DNA of 64,000 nt from positions 8,380,551 through 8,444,550 of the forward strand of contig OX637391.1 of assembly GCA_951799425.1 (NCBI GenBank). Direction: 5' to 3'. The notes below the pieces were generated by a model. It did not search any database. It was not told the DNA's origin and was given only the letters and a program-made list of their open reading frames with translations. Both the position numbers and the translations under genes were made by a program. The stretch comes from Ilex aquifolium. Taxonomy: Eukaryota > Streptophyta > Magnoliopsida > Aquifoliales > Aquifoliaceae. Below are positions 10,447 through 19,782 of this stretch, in pieces (the first letter of the stretch is position 1; every line of letters begins with the position of its first letter).

Positions 10447-10722
10447 GCAAGTGTTGGACATTGAGACATATGATTTTTGGTGTATATGGATTGTTATCTT
10501 GGATGTTTGTAAACTATAAGATATATTTGTAGTATGGATGCTTATGAATTATGTTATGCCTTTAATATGTTATCCTTATATTTTGTTATTTTTTCAGTTA
10601 AACTAGCATGAAAGTGTATGGTGTAAATAAGTTTTTGATAAAATAATTTAAAAGTGTTTATCAAACAAGTTTTCTGTTTCTGTTTCCATTTTTTTTAATA
10701 ACAAAAAATATAACCAAACACG

Positions 10723-10819
10723 TTTTCGGTTTTCATTTTTTATAAACTGAAAACCGAAAACCATTTCAGTTTTTATTTTTTTTTAAAACTGAAAACCGAA
10801 AACGTTACCAAACGGAACC
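10723..10819. repeat. 3' terminal region of the Harbinger element with internal hairpin
   Basis: GTTTTCGGTTTTCA and TGAAAACCGAAAAC form a hairpin at about 10722-10760, and a further copy (ACTGAAAACCGAAAAC) precedes the terminus CGTTACCAAACGGAACC. The terminus resembles PIF-type TIRs with a TTTGG core. TAA follows at 10820-10822. Confidence 0.65.
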
Positions 10820-10822
10820 TAA

Positions 10823-11996
10823 AAGTATTTATTTTTATATTACTAATCAAAAATTTAATTGTGTTTGCTGACACTCACTTTTAACTTTTATGTTTTGCCA
10901 GTCTCGTCTTTTAACTTTTATCTTTCGAGTCTAGGTACAAAAATTATTTTTTTAATACTTAATTTTATTTTTTAATCAATAAAAATATGTCACATATATA
11001 ATTTTTTTTGTTAATTTTGTAAACACAAAAGTAATGTATGTACTTTGAAAAAAAAATTAAGTTCAAAATTATTGGAAGAATATTTTGAAGTGGAAGACCA
11101 AGTTTTCTCTTTGACTTTCCAAGAGTTTCTTTTTTTTTTATTTGGTATTTGAATTAATGATTTACTAATCATAAATGATTCCTTAGGAGATCATGTAAAT
11201 AAAAACTATAACTAAATAATTTAAATCATGACAATGCATTACGAAGTGATAGCAATAATTTTTATTCTGAAATGTTGATTTAGCAAGTAAGAAAAGATTA
11301 AATTAATTGAGTATTTAGTTTTTAAAAGTTTTGTCTACAAAAAGAGCTGAGTTTTAGATGCATATATGGAAAAAATCGTGTGCAATGAAAAATACAAGTT
11401 CAATTTAATGAGGAATTTTTACTTATTTATTAAAAAAATTATCTACCCCACCAACTAATTTTGAGTTCAAATTTTAAATAATCATTGTCATATCTAAAGT
11501 AAATGTTAAAAAATTTATATTTATTCAAAATTAAATTTTTATTTATCCAAAAAAACGCTACCCTTTTGTCTTTTTTCACGGAAATTACAATGCGATCAAA
11601 TCAATCGAAATCTCTTACGTGTCCTATTCATAAAGCTGCGGATTCGCCGCGTTGCCAAAAGGGTTATACTTTACCCGATAGCCCGACCCGAAATAGCAAC
11701 CTACCCCAACAGTATCAAATTGAAATGGGAGTGACACTACACAATAGTCGAGGCAGACATTCATGAGAGCACAGCTGTAATCCAATCACCAACGCGCTTT
11801 CTGTTTCTCTCTGTCTCTGTCTCTGTGTCTGCTCTCAGCTCACGTTCTCCCACTGTACGAGTGGCTCACATACAGACAACACACTCTCCTCTCTCTCTCT
11901 CTCTCTCTCTCTCATAGACACAAATCAAACAAAAGGAAAATCTGAGTATCCTCTTTCGCCATTAGCCCCAAGAGGACTTCTGAGTGTTCCCCATCC
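10823..11996. other. Intergenic DNA and RALF34-like promoter
   Basis: AT-rich DNA up to about 11580, then GC-richer promoter and leader. A CCAAT motif lies in TGTAATCCAATCACC (11776-11790). No convincing TATA box was seen. The last 180 bp look like 5' untranslated sequence, including TCTGTCTCTG repeats and the (CT)n below. Confidence 0.5.
11889..11913. repeat. (CT)n microsatellite in the RALF34-like 5' leader
   Basis: About 12 CT dinucleotides lie 85-110 bp before the start codon. CT/GA tracts are common in plant core promoters and leaders. Confidence 0.85.
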
Positions 11997-12380
11997 ATGG
12001 CTTCTTCGCACCTGCCCATCCAGCTTCTCTTTCTGTGCTGCCTCTTCATCGTGTGCACTGTGCGTGCACAATCTCAGATCCACGAGACCAGCACACAACT
12101 CATGACTGATGCACTCGACTGGCCAACGGTGATGTCACTTTACAACGGAGAGTTCGGAGACGATGACAACGGGGGAGACATAGACGAAGTGAACGATCGG
12201 AGATCTCTGTTTTGGAGAAGAATGAGGTACTATATTTCGTACGGTGCACTGTTGGCTAATAGAATACCATGTCCACCTCGTTCTGGTAGGTCCTACTACA
12301 CTCACAGTTGCTTCAAAGCTAGAGGCCCGGCTAACCCCTACACTAGGGGTTGCTCGGCGATCAGTCGTTGCCGGAGGTAA
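11997..12380 (+). CDS. RALF34: Rapid alkalinization factor precursor, RALF34 type
   Basis: A single-exon, 127-residue secreted peptide precursor. Residues 1-24 are a signal peptide. An acidic propeptide (DDDNGGDIDE near 55-64) leads to the dibasic site RRSL at 68-71, which subtilase S1P-type proteases cut in this family. The mature peptide has the receptor-binding YISY motif (79-82) and four cysteines (92, 105, 119, 125) that form two disulfides. ANRIPCPPRSGRSYYTHSCF and the C-terminal RCRR distinguish RALF34-like members from RALF1/33, as I recall the Arabidopsis sequences. In Arabidopsis RALF34 is a ligand of the THESEUS1 receptor kinase acting in the cell wall in lateral-root initiation; applying that role here is inference. 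The ATG is in good context (CCATGGC). Confidence 0.93.
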   Translation: MASSHLPIQLLFLCCLFIVCTVRAQSQIHETSTQLMTDALDWPTVMSLYNGEFGDDDNGGDIDEVNDRRSLFWRRMRYYISYGALLANRIPCPPRSGRSYYTHSCFKARGPANPYTRGCSAISRCRR

Positions 12381-14340
12381 ACCACTCGATTTAGGGTTTG
12401 GTTAGGAAGTAAAGAAATTATGTGTGTTAGCTTGTTCATTCCATTGAACTATGTGTGTTGCTGAATGGGACTCCTTGCTATCTTTAGCGTTTTTGTTGCA
12501 GTGTTTTGAATAATTAATTGTTATTTCAATTGTTTAGATGCAAGAGAATGATGGTTCGGACCAAGATGAGCATCAATATTGCAAGAAAGTCAACCTTGAA
12601 TGAATTTTTAAAATGTTAATTGATTTAATATTCAAGGCCTTGAAAACACGATGAAACATAAAATTCTAAAAAATCAATCTCACTATATTAAAACATAATT
12701 TTTCTTTCCTTAATTTATTTGATTACATCGTTTAAAATTTATTTTTACTCATTATTTATTAAAAAATATCGATAAAAATACGTAAATTAATTAAATATTA
12801 AATAATTAAACATGTGATAGAAATAAATGATGTGATAATTTTGAAAAAAAAAAATATGTATGAGATAAAATTTCGAACACCTATCTATTTTATTATATAG
12901 ATATTATTTATTTTTTAAATTAATTTTTAGGCCTTTTGGCTTCTGAGACCCTTGCACCTGAGTTTTATTGATGAAAGGATTGTATAATCCAACACTAAAT
13001 TCTGGTAAATACGACAATAGACTGGACTTACCACTAACTCAGTTTAGTGAGTTTCCTAGACCAAGCCCATCGGATGCATTGAACCCAAAGTAACAATTAA
13101 CAAAATATATCTATATCTATATTACTAATAAAATAAAAAGAATAAAAAGTAGCTAATGAAAAAAACTTTTGATTTTCTAATCTATCCCTTCTTAATCATA
13201 TAAAGGTAATTATGTCCTATTTACCACTTTAACTCTTACACATTTCCCTTTCTAAGAATAAATATTTGTAATTATAAGTGCAATGAATGCATAACATTAT
13301 ATATAAGAGACCTTTCATATTCGTAACACTAGAGAAAATTAAAAAACAGTATAAGAATAGCATACTCTCCTTCCAAATTCTCGCTTACCACAAGTAGAGA
13401 AATCTTCTCTCTTTAAATAAAGGAGTTACTGGTATTGTTATTCTTCTCTATAACTTCCATAGCACCCTCCATTTTTTTGTTTTGTTTTTATTTTTTTTTC
13501 TTCGCAAGTTGTCATAAATTTTATGAAAGTAAGACTATAAAAGATATTGAAGATGATGAGCTCAAAGTGCAATAATTCTTGGTTGTTTATGTGATTTTTT
13601 TTTTTTTTTATCAGTGTTTAACTTCATTTGATGTTATCTTACTATCAACTACTACTTTGATGATTTAATCTGAGTGTAATCTAGGACTTTAAGAGAATGT
13701 GATATGTCGTATTCACTATTTAGATTCAATTTCTTTTACTTATTTACTTCTCAATTTTAATTTAGAAATTTGATTTGCCATGGTCTTTATGCATGAGATT
13801 AATTTTTGCAACTATACGCAAATTTTACTTATTAACTATATTTTTATTCACTTCTATCGAGTTTTAATTCATTTTTTGGTCTTCAATTGTCAAACATTTA
13901 TTGTAAGATTGTAATTTTTTTCTTTCCAAAGTCAATATTCTTGATGAGAATTCTGTTAAATGTTGGTCACACCATGGTAGAAGTAAAATATTTGAAATAT
14001 AAATTTTATAAACAATCAATAAATAATCAAATCAAAGATGTGATGCTTTTCTTTTATATTTTGTCTATTTTACTTTCTAATTTCACACTTATTTTATGTA
14101 TACATAAAATTACAAATATAGATAATGCGAGTAAAAAATAAAAACTAAAATTATAATTTATAATGGTTCACGTACAATGGACACTAACTAATAAACTATA
14201 AAAGAGGTTCTTGAATTTCAGTCAATACAACGCCATTCACTCCTTTTCTAGGTAGTGTGTAATCGGGTGTGTTAAGTTTGTGTGTGATGGGTTGATGTGT
14301 CGTGTGTGTGCATGGACGGAACCAAACTAGGGCCTAGGAG
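12381..14340. other. Intergenic DNA, AT-rich
   Basis: The first 200 bp probably include the RALF 3' untranslated region. The segment 12969-13045 is similar to 21098-21166 (GGTAAATACGACAATAG-CTGGAC), so both belong to a dispersed repeat. TCTATATCTATATTACTAATAAAA at 13109 looks like a Helitron 5' end, but no 3' hairpin terminus was found. No gene seen. Confidence 0.4.

Positions 14341-14374
<34 letters not shown>
14341..14374. repeat. 34-base poly-C tract
   Basis: An uninterrupted run of cytosines bounded by TAGGAG and AGGGGCAGCAG. Such a long C run is rare in plant DNA and prone to sequencing error, so its exact length is uncertain. Confidence 0.9.
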
Positions 14375-14616
14375 AGGGGCAGCAGCGGATACTTCTCAGC
14401 ACAGAAGAATGAGGTGCAATGACACTATGAAATATTTTCTCAATAATAAAATAATTTCTTGACATCATCAAAATTTTCTCAAGATATATTACTACGTAAT
14501 AAAGTAACATTGTTTTACAAATTTTACCCAATTTAGAATTCTAAATTAAAAAAAAATCCAAATATAACAAAACTCGGTCATCATATGAAAATAATATTTA
14601 TTTTTCCAATATATCT

Positions 14617-15185
14617 TGATGATGTTTTTAACACGATTGAGTAATGATGTGATTGCAAAGTGCACTGAACAATTAGATATAGTTCAATCTGAGTTTTAAA
14701 ACTCTAGGGAATAGGATTTTGGAATAAGTGGGTGATTGCACAGAGTATTTATAGTGGTTCACCATTTCGGAAGCTCAGCTAATCCATTTTCAAGGGAGTC
14801 TCTCGCTCTTGAATATATTGATTGCTATAGAGTTTACAGAGAGTATTTTGGTGATGCCGCCATCACTTGTCCTTTATTTTTGAGGGTTTTGCCTCCTATT
14901 TATAGTTATCCTTGTGTCTAGCTTGATCTGAAGCAAGATTCTCGTTCCTCCCTTGTAACGGTCGCTTATATTGCGTAATGACCGTAATGGATTCGCGTTT
15001 GTCGAGTAACTTTCGCCACAAGGAGGGGTATTCGGTGGGATTCAGCTGTCATTTGCACTGCCTTTCTCGAGACGCGGTTAAGGTCTGAGCTCGAGGTCTG
15101 TAATTTATAAGGTGAGCTGAGCTCTCGACCTGAGTGACATGACCAGAGCAACCGAGCTCAATCTTAGGTTTTCTAGGTACCATGA
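14617..15185 (-). repeat. 3' LTR of the gypsy-type element
   Basis: Left-hand LTR. On the plus strand it runs TGATGATG...TCTAGGTACCATGA and is collinear with 19211-19777. Confidence 0.88.
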
Positions 15186-15209
15186 ATTGCCCCCCCCCCC
15201 CCCCCCCCC
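15186..15209 (-). other. Polypurine tract of the gypsy-type element
   Basis: On the minus strand a run of 20 G residues followed by CAAT lies directly before the 3' LTR, where plus-strand priming should occur. An uninterrupted G tract is an extreme form of the motif. Confidence 0.7.
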
Positions 15210-15909
15210 AATCAGCCTCTGGTCGAATGAGTTGATTTGAGCAAAGATTATTCCATGGCTGAGATGAGTGAGGTTGTCTGGGATCGACATTGATTTGTGC
15301 ATGATGGGACTTCATTCTGACGGTTATGGCGAATGTGTAATTATGCTCTCCTCGTGCACGTCCTTTATTTCAAGGGTCTATGTACGCTTGGTTTTAAATG
15401 CCATTGCAGACGGAAAAAACGTCTTTCGTTTTCTCGATTCCTCTTCATATTCTGTCTTCAGACTTTATTTCTTTCCTTCCCTTTCTTTCTTGCTTTCACT
15501 TTCCCTTATTTGTTGAGGATCTATGGGTTTTCAGGAAAAATTCTCAATTTCTCTCTGAAGGTTCTACGTGGCTGGCCTAGTCTGTTCAGAATTTTCCTTG
15601 GTTCTTGATTTATTGATCGTTCCCAGCTAAGTACGTCCCCTGCTCTATTCTTTATTCTTCTCTTTCGTTTTGGATCCCTCGAATTCGAGGTAGTTGTTCA
15701 ATTTTTGGACTTTTTGCTTTTTTTTTTATTTTTTTATTTTAGGAATCGAGGTCTTACCTTGTCCTTTCTATCCCTCTTTTTGGATCCCTACTCTATTGCT
15801 AGAATATTTCTCTTCGGTCGCTGGTGTCTTAACTCTTGGGATATTAGGGATTGCTTTACTCGTGTTCCCCTCCTTTATAACTCTTTCAATTTTTTTTTCT
15901 TGTCCAGTT

Positions 15910-18472
15910 ATGTCTTTTTCTCCTAAAGTCACAACTTCGTCTGTCTCTCTCGCCATGGGTGACAGCTCCCTAAAAATAGAGGAGGACGACTTGGGGAATG
16001 TCGACAATGAAATAGACAACTTTCCTGGGGTTGATGCGGAAGAGAGGTCAGATTTGCCTCTGTGTTTATCAGGGTCTTCTTCGAGTTCTAAGCAATCTGG
16101 AAAAGGAAAAGCAAAAAAAGGTAGAGCTGGACCTTCAGGTAGCGTTGAGGGCTCCGAACCCGTTCCTCATGCTTCAGACACAATAGTTCATAGTGAGGTT
16201 ACACCTCTTTTTATGAGTGTCTTGTCTACAAGGTTTGGCTTTTTCAGGGGCATGCGCTATTGGATCCTTTCTGTAGACATTAGGTATGATTCCGAGGTCC
16301 CTGAGAAGACCTGCTTCTTCGTAGCCTTTCTAGAAAATGGTCTTAAGTTCCCTATACACCCCTTCATCAAATCTGTCATCCAGCACTTCAATGTCTACCT
16401 TGCTCAGATCTCCCCCAACTTCTGGGGTGTCCTGGTGGGCCTCTTTGTCTTTTTTAAGAAAAATAAGACCGGTACTCCCTTGGTTCTTTTGCTCATGAAA
16501 TACTTAAATGCCAAGTTCCAACCTGACGACTTTTTGTACATTTCCAAACGAGTGAAGACCCCAGCTTTGATCACTGATTTGCTTAGCTCTCACAAGAATT
16601 GGAAGAAATTGTTCTTCTTTGTGTCGGAGAGGGAGTGGGAGTTTAACTTGAGCAATGCCAATGATACCCTTCTTGTCCCTCGCTCTTGGTCAGGTCGTGA
16701 CAACCTGGGTGAGTCCTTGTTTAGGGCGGTCTTAACTTGGTTCACTTTGTTGTTGTATTTCTCTTGCTGACCTCATTTCCTTGGGTTGTTTTAGGTATTC
16801 GCCCCGACCTTGGAGTTGAGGACATGCTTGCTTTGCTAGGGCTCGAAGATTGTCGTCTGGAGAAGTATTTTGACTTGATCAAGCATTCTGTGCCTATCAA
16901 GCTAGGGTTCAGTCCTCCCGAGGTGAGAGTTGAGACTCCAATTCCCATCTCCGTTGTTGGTGCATAAAACCCTGCTGGTAAGATTCTTCCTCCTTGATCT
17001 CTGATTTTTCTTTTCTTTCTTTTTGTGTTAGCTAACCTGTTTACTTTCTTAGGTTTTAGCTTAATGGCTCTAGATGTCGAGGCTGTGAAAACTAAGATTG
17101 CCGAGATGAAGGGCAAAACTAAGCGCAAGGTTGAAGCATGATCTGGGCTTGAACCTCCTTCAAAGGTGTAGAGGACAGAGGTGCCTCCACGCTCTCTTCC
17201 ACCTTATCTTCCTCCTCACGTGATCCTCTCGCCTCCGCCGACTTCAAAGGAGGCAATTTTGACCTCTTCTTCTCAAGGGGTCTCTCATCTTCTCGCTGAG
17301 GTGTCCACTGGTTGTATGGGGGTTTCCTTCTCCCCTTCGTCAGCAGAGGTTGCTGGAGTCCTGGAGTCCATTGCTCATTTCTTGCGAGGGCCTTCCTCTT
17401 CCCGGTCTGTCGATAAGAGTCCTCGTCTGCGAGTGGAGGGTTTACCAGCAAAAGTTGAAGGGCAAGGGTTCACTCATTGGGGACGTGGGCCTTGCCGCTC
17501 AGGCCATTACCTCAATTATTCTTGAATTTGACATTGTGGAGGCCTCGACGATCCCTTTGCATACATATGCTATTACGACTTTGCATGCAACAGTCTCGGT
17601 AAGTCTTGATTTCTTTAAATTTTGTTTCTATTTCAAGCTAAGGTAATTTTTGCTAACCTTGACTTTTTTGTGCGTCTATTTAGTTAGCCATCCACGTAAG
17701 TGCTCTGGTGAAGAGGGTCCAAGCTCTAGAGAACACGGCTGAATAAGCTCAGAAGTCTTCGAAGGCGTCTGAGCTCAAGGTTTCTGAGCTGACATTTACC
17801 AATGACGACCTCAAGGCCCATGTGTGCAACCTGAAGGCTCGGGTTGAGGAGCTGAACTCAACTAACAAGGGCCTAGAGACAGAGGCTAAGAAGGCAAAGA
17901 AGGAGCTCAAAGCGAAGGCATACAACTCGCTTCAAGCTCACAAGGATGCCTTGGAGGCCCTTGAATCCCTTGATATAATGAAAAAAGAGTATGACCTGTT
18001 AGCAGAGATTAACGTTACTCTGCTGAAGGAGATTGAGGCTGAGAGGACTGCAGCCTGGGAGAAGGATGCTCTAATCAATGAACTTAAGGACGAGGCTGCT
18101 ACTAACTAGGCCATTGTGTACCTTGTTTTTCAGGGTCAAGCTGTGGAGGCGTATCCAGACCTGGACTTTGAATTTGAAATTCCTTTGGATAAGGAGAAAG
18201 AGAAGTCAAGTGTTGAGAACAAGGCAGAGGTCTCAGATCCCGCTGATGCTCCTGCCATTGTTTTTGTAGATGTCTTAGTTCATGGCGATGTACCTGCTGA
18301 CCTTGAAGCTCAGACTCCTAGGGTGGCTTTGCCACTAGTTGAAGCTCCTGGTCCTGTTCTTACTGAGGCTCTTCTCTCTTCAATTGTTACTTCTGTTCCT
18401 GAGCCATCTGAGACTTTTCTTCCTGTTGCTGAGCTATCAGAAGCTACTTCTGATCCTGCTGCAGTGACTTAG
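15910..18472 (+). pseudogene. Antisense ORF of the gypsy-type element ('putative gypsy type transposon' domain), degenerate
   Basis: Exon 1 (15910-16708) joins through an 86-bp GT-AG intron to exon 2 (16795-16966). Its N-terminus is Ser-rich and acidic, with a basic K-G-K-A-K-K-G-R patch. A domain follows with FPIHPFIKSVIQHFNVYLAQ, ISPNFWGVLVGLFVFF and a W-K-K-LFFFV motif, resembling the plant 'putative gypsy type transposon' family (Pfam PF04195, from memory). A TAA at 16965 ends this part. Later segments keep open frames for a coiled coil (17822-18109) and an acidic tail (18116-18472), separated by stops and possible introns. The whole looks like one multi-exon gene now broken. Such ORFs lie antisense beside the 3' LTR in Tat-lineage elements. 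Their function is not known. Confidence 0.72.
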
Positions 18473-18509
18473 GATTTTTAAGAATTTTTTGTTCTTTTTT
18501 TATTGGTCC

Positions 18510-19014
18510 AAGGGGTCTTTTGTTTTATCGAGGGCATTTGAAATTTAGGTGAAAGTGGAAAGTGTAGCACATGTGCGATAAATGGAGACTCAGTCTGCTG
18601 AACTAAGGCATTCATATTCACTGGAGTTTTGCCTTTAACAACCTCCGTCATATGGCTGAGCTCCTGTTAGATGTCTCTGAAGCGTTGTTCCCAATATTGT
18701 TCTTTCCCTTCCTATTGAAACGGGGAAAACTCATTATTATGAGTTTTCTTGTTTTGATTTTGCACTTCCTCGTTGTCCTCATTCCTATGAATTCGACGAT
18801 GGGCATTGTCCAGAGTTTGACTGCGCTCATCTGCCTCGGTGATGTCTTTCAGGGGGTTGTTGTGTTGTTGTTCCCGCTGAGGGGAATCACCTTGGGCTGG
18901 CGGTGCCCTTTGGGGACGCTGAAGGAGATTCAACAACTCCTCATTTTGTTAGAAGAGACGTTGATTGGCTAGGCGAAGGGCCTCCAGTTCGTTTTTAGGT
19001 GTGGGATCCACCAT
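18510..19014 (-). pseudogene. Truncated, stop-ridden gag remnant
   Basis: From ATG at 19014 the minus strand reads MVDPTPKNELEALRLANQRL and then a stop. Further in-frame pieces follow, separated by stops: LLNLLQRPQRAPPAQG, an EQRFRDI...EL segment, KGKTPVNMNALVQQTESPF and HFPLSPKFQMPS. The last pieces match the capsid-proximal part of the intact gag at 62550 (PLPQKFKMPSVE). The sequence stops matching about 25 codons later, where the pol region should be, and passes into the antisense ORF. Confidence 0.75.
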
Positions 19015-19183
19015 GGGGGGGATCAACTTCAAGTATAGGCTAGAAATCACGGGGACTTTCTTGTTACCTTCTACTGGTAGCTTCTTATTGGTTCTATAAT
19101 CGACGAGGATTCATTTGACTTCTACTCATGTGGTGTGCAGAAATCATCAATTATTGAATAAAATCAATATATTTATAACATGA

Positions 19184-19210
19184 ACGGTCATTCTCATAGA
19201 CGGTGCCAAC
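19184..19210 (-). other. Post-LTR leader / primer-binding region
   Basis: The minus strand directly after the 5' LTR reads GTTGGCACCGTCTATGAGAA. This is the same conserved leader found after the LTR at 62487 (GTTTGGCGCCGTCTGTGGGA). It fixes the element's orientation. The primer tRNA was not determined. Confidence 0.75.
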
Positions 19211-19777
19211 TGATGATGTTCTTAACACGATTGAGCAATGATGTAAATGCAAAGTGCACTAAACAATTAGATGTAGTTTAGTCTGAGCTTCAAAACTCTA
19301 GGAAATAAGATTTTTGGATAAGTGGGTGATTGCACAAAATGTTTATAGTGGTTCACCAGCTCGGGAAGTCGGCTAATCCACTTTTAAATGAGTCTTTTGC
19401 TCCTGAATATATTGATTGATATAGAATTTACAGAAAGTATTTGGTGATGCTGCTATCACTTGTCCTTTATTTTCGAGGACTTTGCCTCCTATTTAATAGT
19501 TATCCTTGTGCCTAGCTTGATCTGAGGCGAGATCCTCGCCCTTCTCTTGTAACGGTCGCTTATATTGCGCAATGACCGTAGCGGATTCGCGCCTACTGAG
19601 TAACTATCGCCGCAAGGAAGGATACTCGGTGGGATCGAGCTGTCCTTTGCACTACTTTCCTCGACACGGTTAAGGTCTGAGATCGAGGTTTGTAATTTAT
19701 AAGGTGAGTTGAGCTCCCGACCTGAGTGACATGACTTGAGCAACCGAGCTCGACCTTGGGTTTTCTAGGTACCATCC
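19211..19777 (-). repeat. 5' LTR of the gypsy-type element
   Basis: Right-hand LTR. On the minus strand it starts near GATGGTACC and ends AACATCATCA. The first base appears mutated from T, judging by the solo LTR at 44155, which starts TGATGATACC. Confidence 0.88.
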
Positions 19778-19782
19778 TATCT

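Larger units (their letters stand above)
1..10819 (+). mobile_element. PIF/Harbinger DNA transposon, left end outside window, split by a MULE
   Basis: The element is defined by a Myb/SANT gene (7873-8915) followed by a Harbinger DDE transposase (9105-10446), the usual two-gene layout of plant PIF/Harbinger elements. The right terminus reads ...CGTTACCAAACGGAACC followed by TAA (10820-10822), which fits a PIF-type TIR and 3-bp TAA/TTA duplication. No matching left TIR lies between 6674 and 7872. Bases 1-272 are CT-rich leader-like sequence ending in a GTAAGT donor-like site, and the motif AAGTCCTTAGATCTAGGG near 191-209 recurs near 6730 and 6942 beyond the MULE. I infer that the MULE at 283-6663 landed in the 5' intron of this element and that the true left end precedes base 1. 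The two genes and right end are seen; the continuity across the MULE is inference. Confidence 0.7.
14617..19777 (-). mobile_element. Non-autonomous Ty3/gypsy-type LTR retrotransposon with antisense ORF
   Basis: Two LTRs of about 568 bp (14617-15185 and 19211-19777) differ at roughly 12% of positions in a stretch counted by eye. They are flanked by the 5-bp duplication TATCT (14612-14616 and 19778-19782). The polypurine tract is the 20-base G run (minus strand) beside the left LTR. The post-LTR motif GTTGGCACCGTCTATGAGAA lies beside the right LTR, so the element points leftward. Reading leftward there is a decayed gag start but no protease, reverse transcriptase, RNase H or integrase. The rest is an ORF region on the opposite strand (15910-18472). 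This architecture suits a deletion derivative of a Tat-like gypsy element, in which additional antisense ORFs next to the 3' LTR are known. Confidence 0.88.

Noticed and set aside
13109-14260. Possible Helitron starting TCTATATCTATATTACTAATA
   Set aside because: No hairpin plus CTRR terminus could be found downstream, so the start alone is not enough.
15694-15909. N-terminal extension of the antisense ORF (Phe-rich start)
   Set aside because: The T-rich sequence looks like an intron or leader. The Met at 15910 starts a plausible Ser-rich N-terminus.
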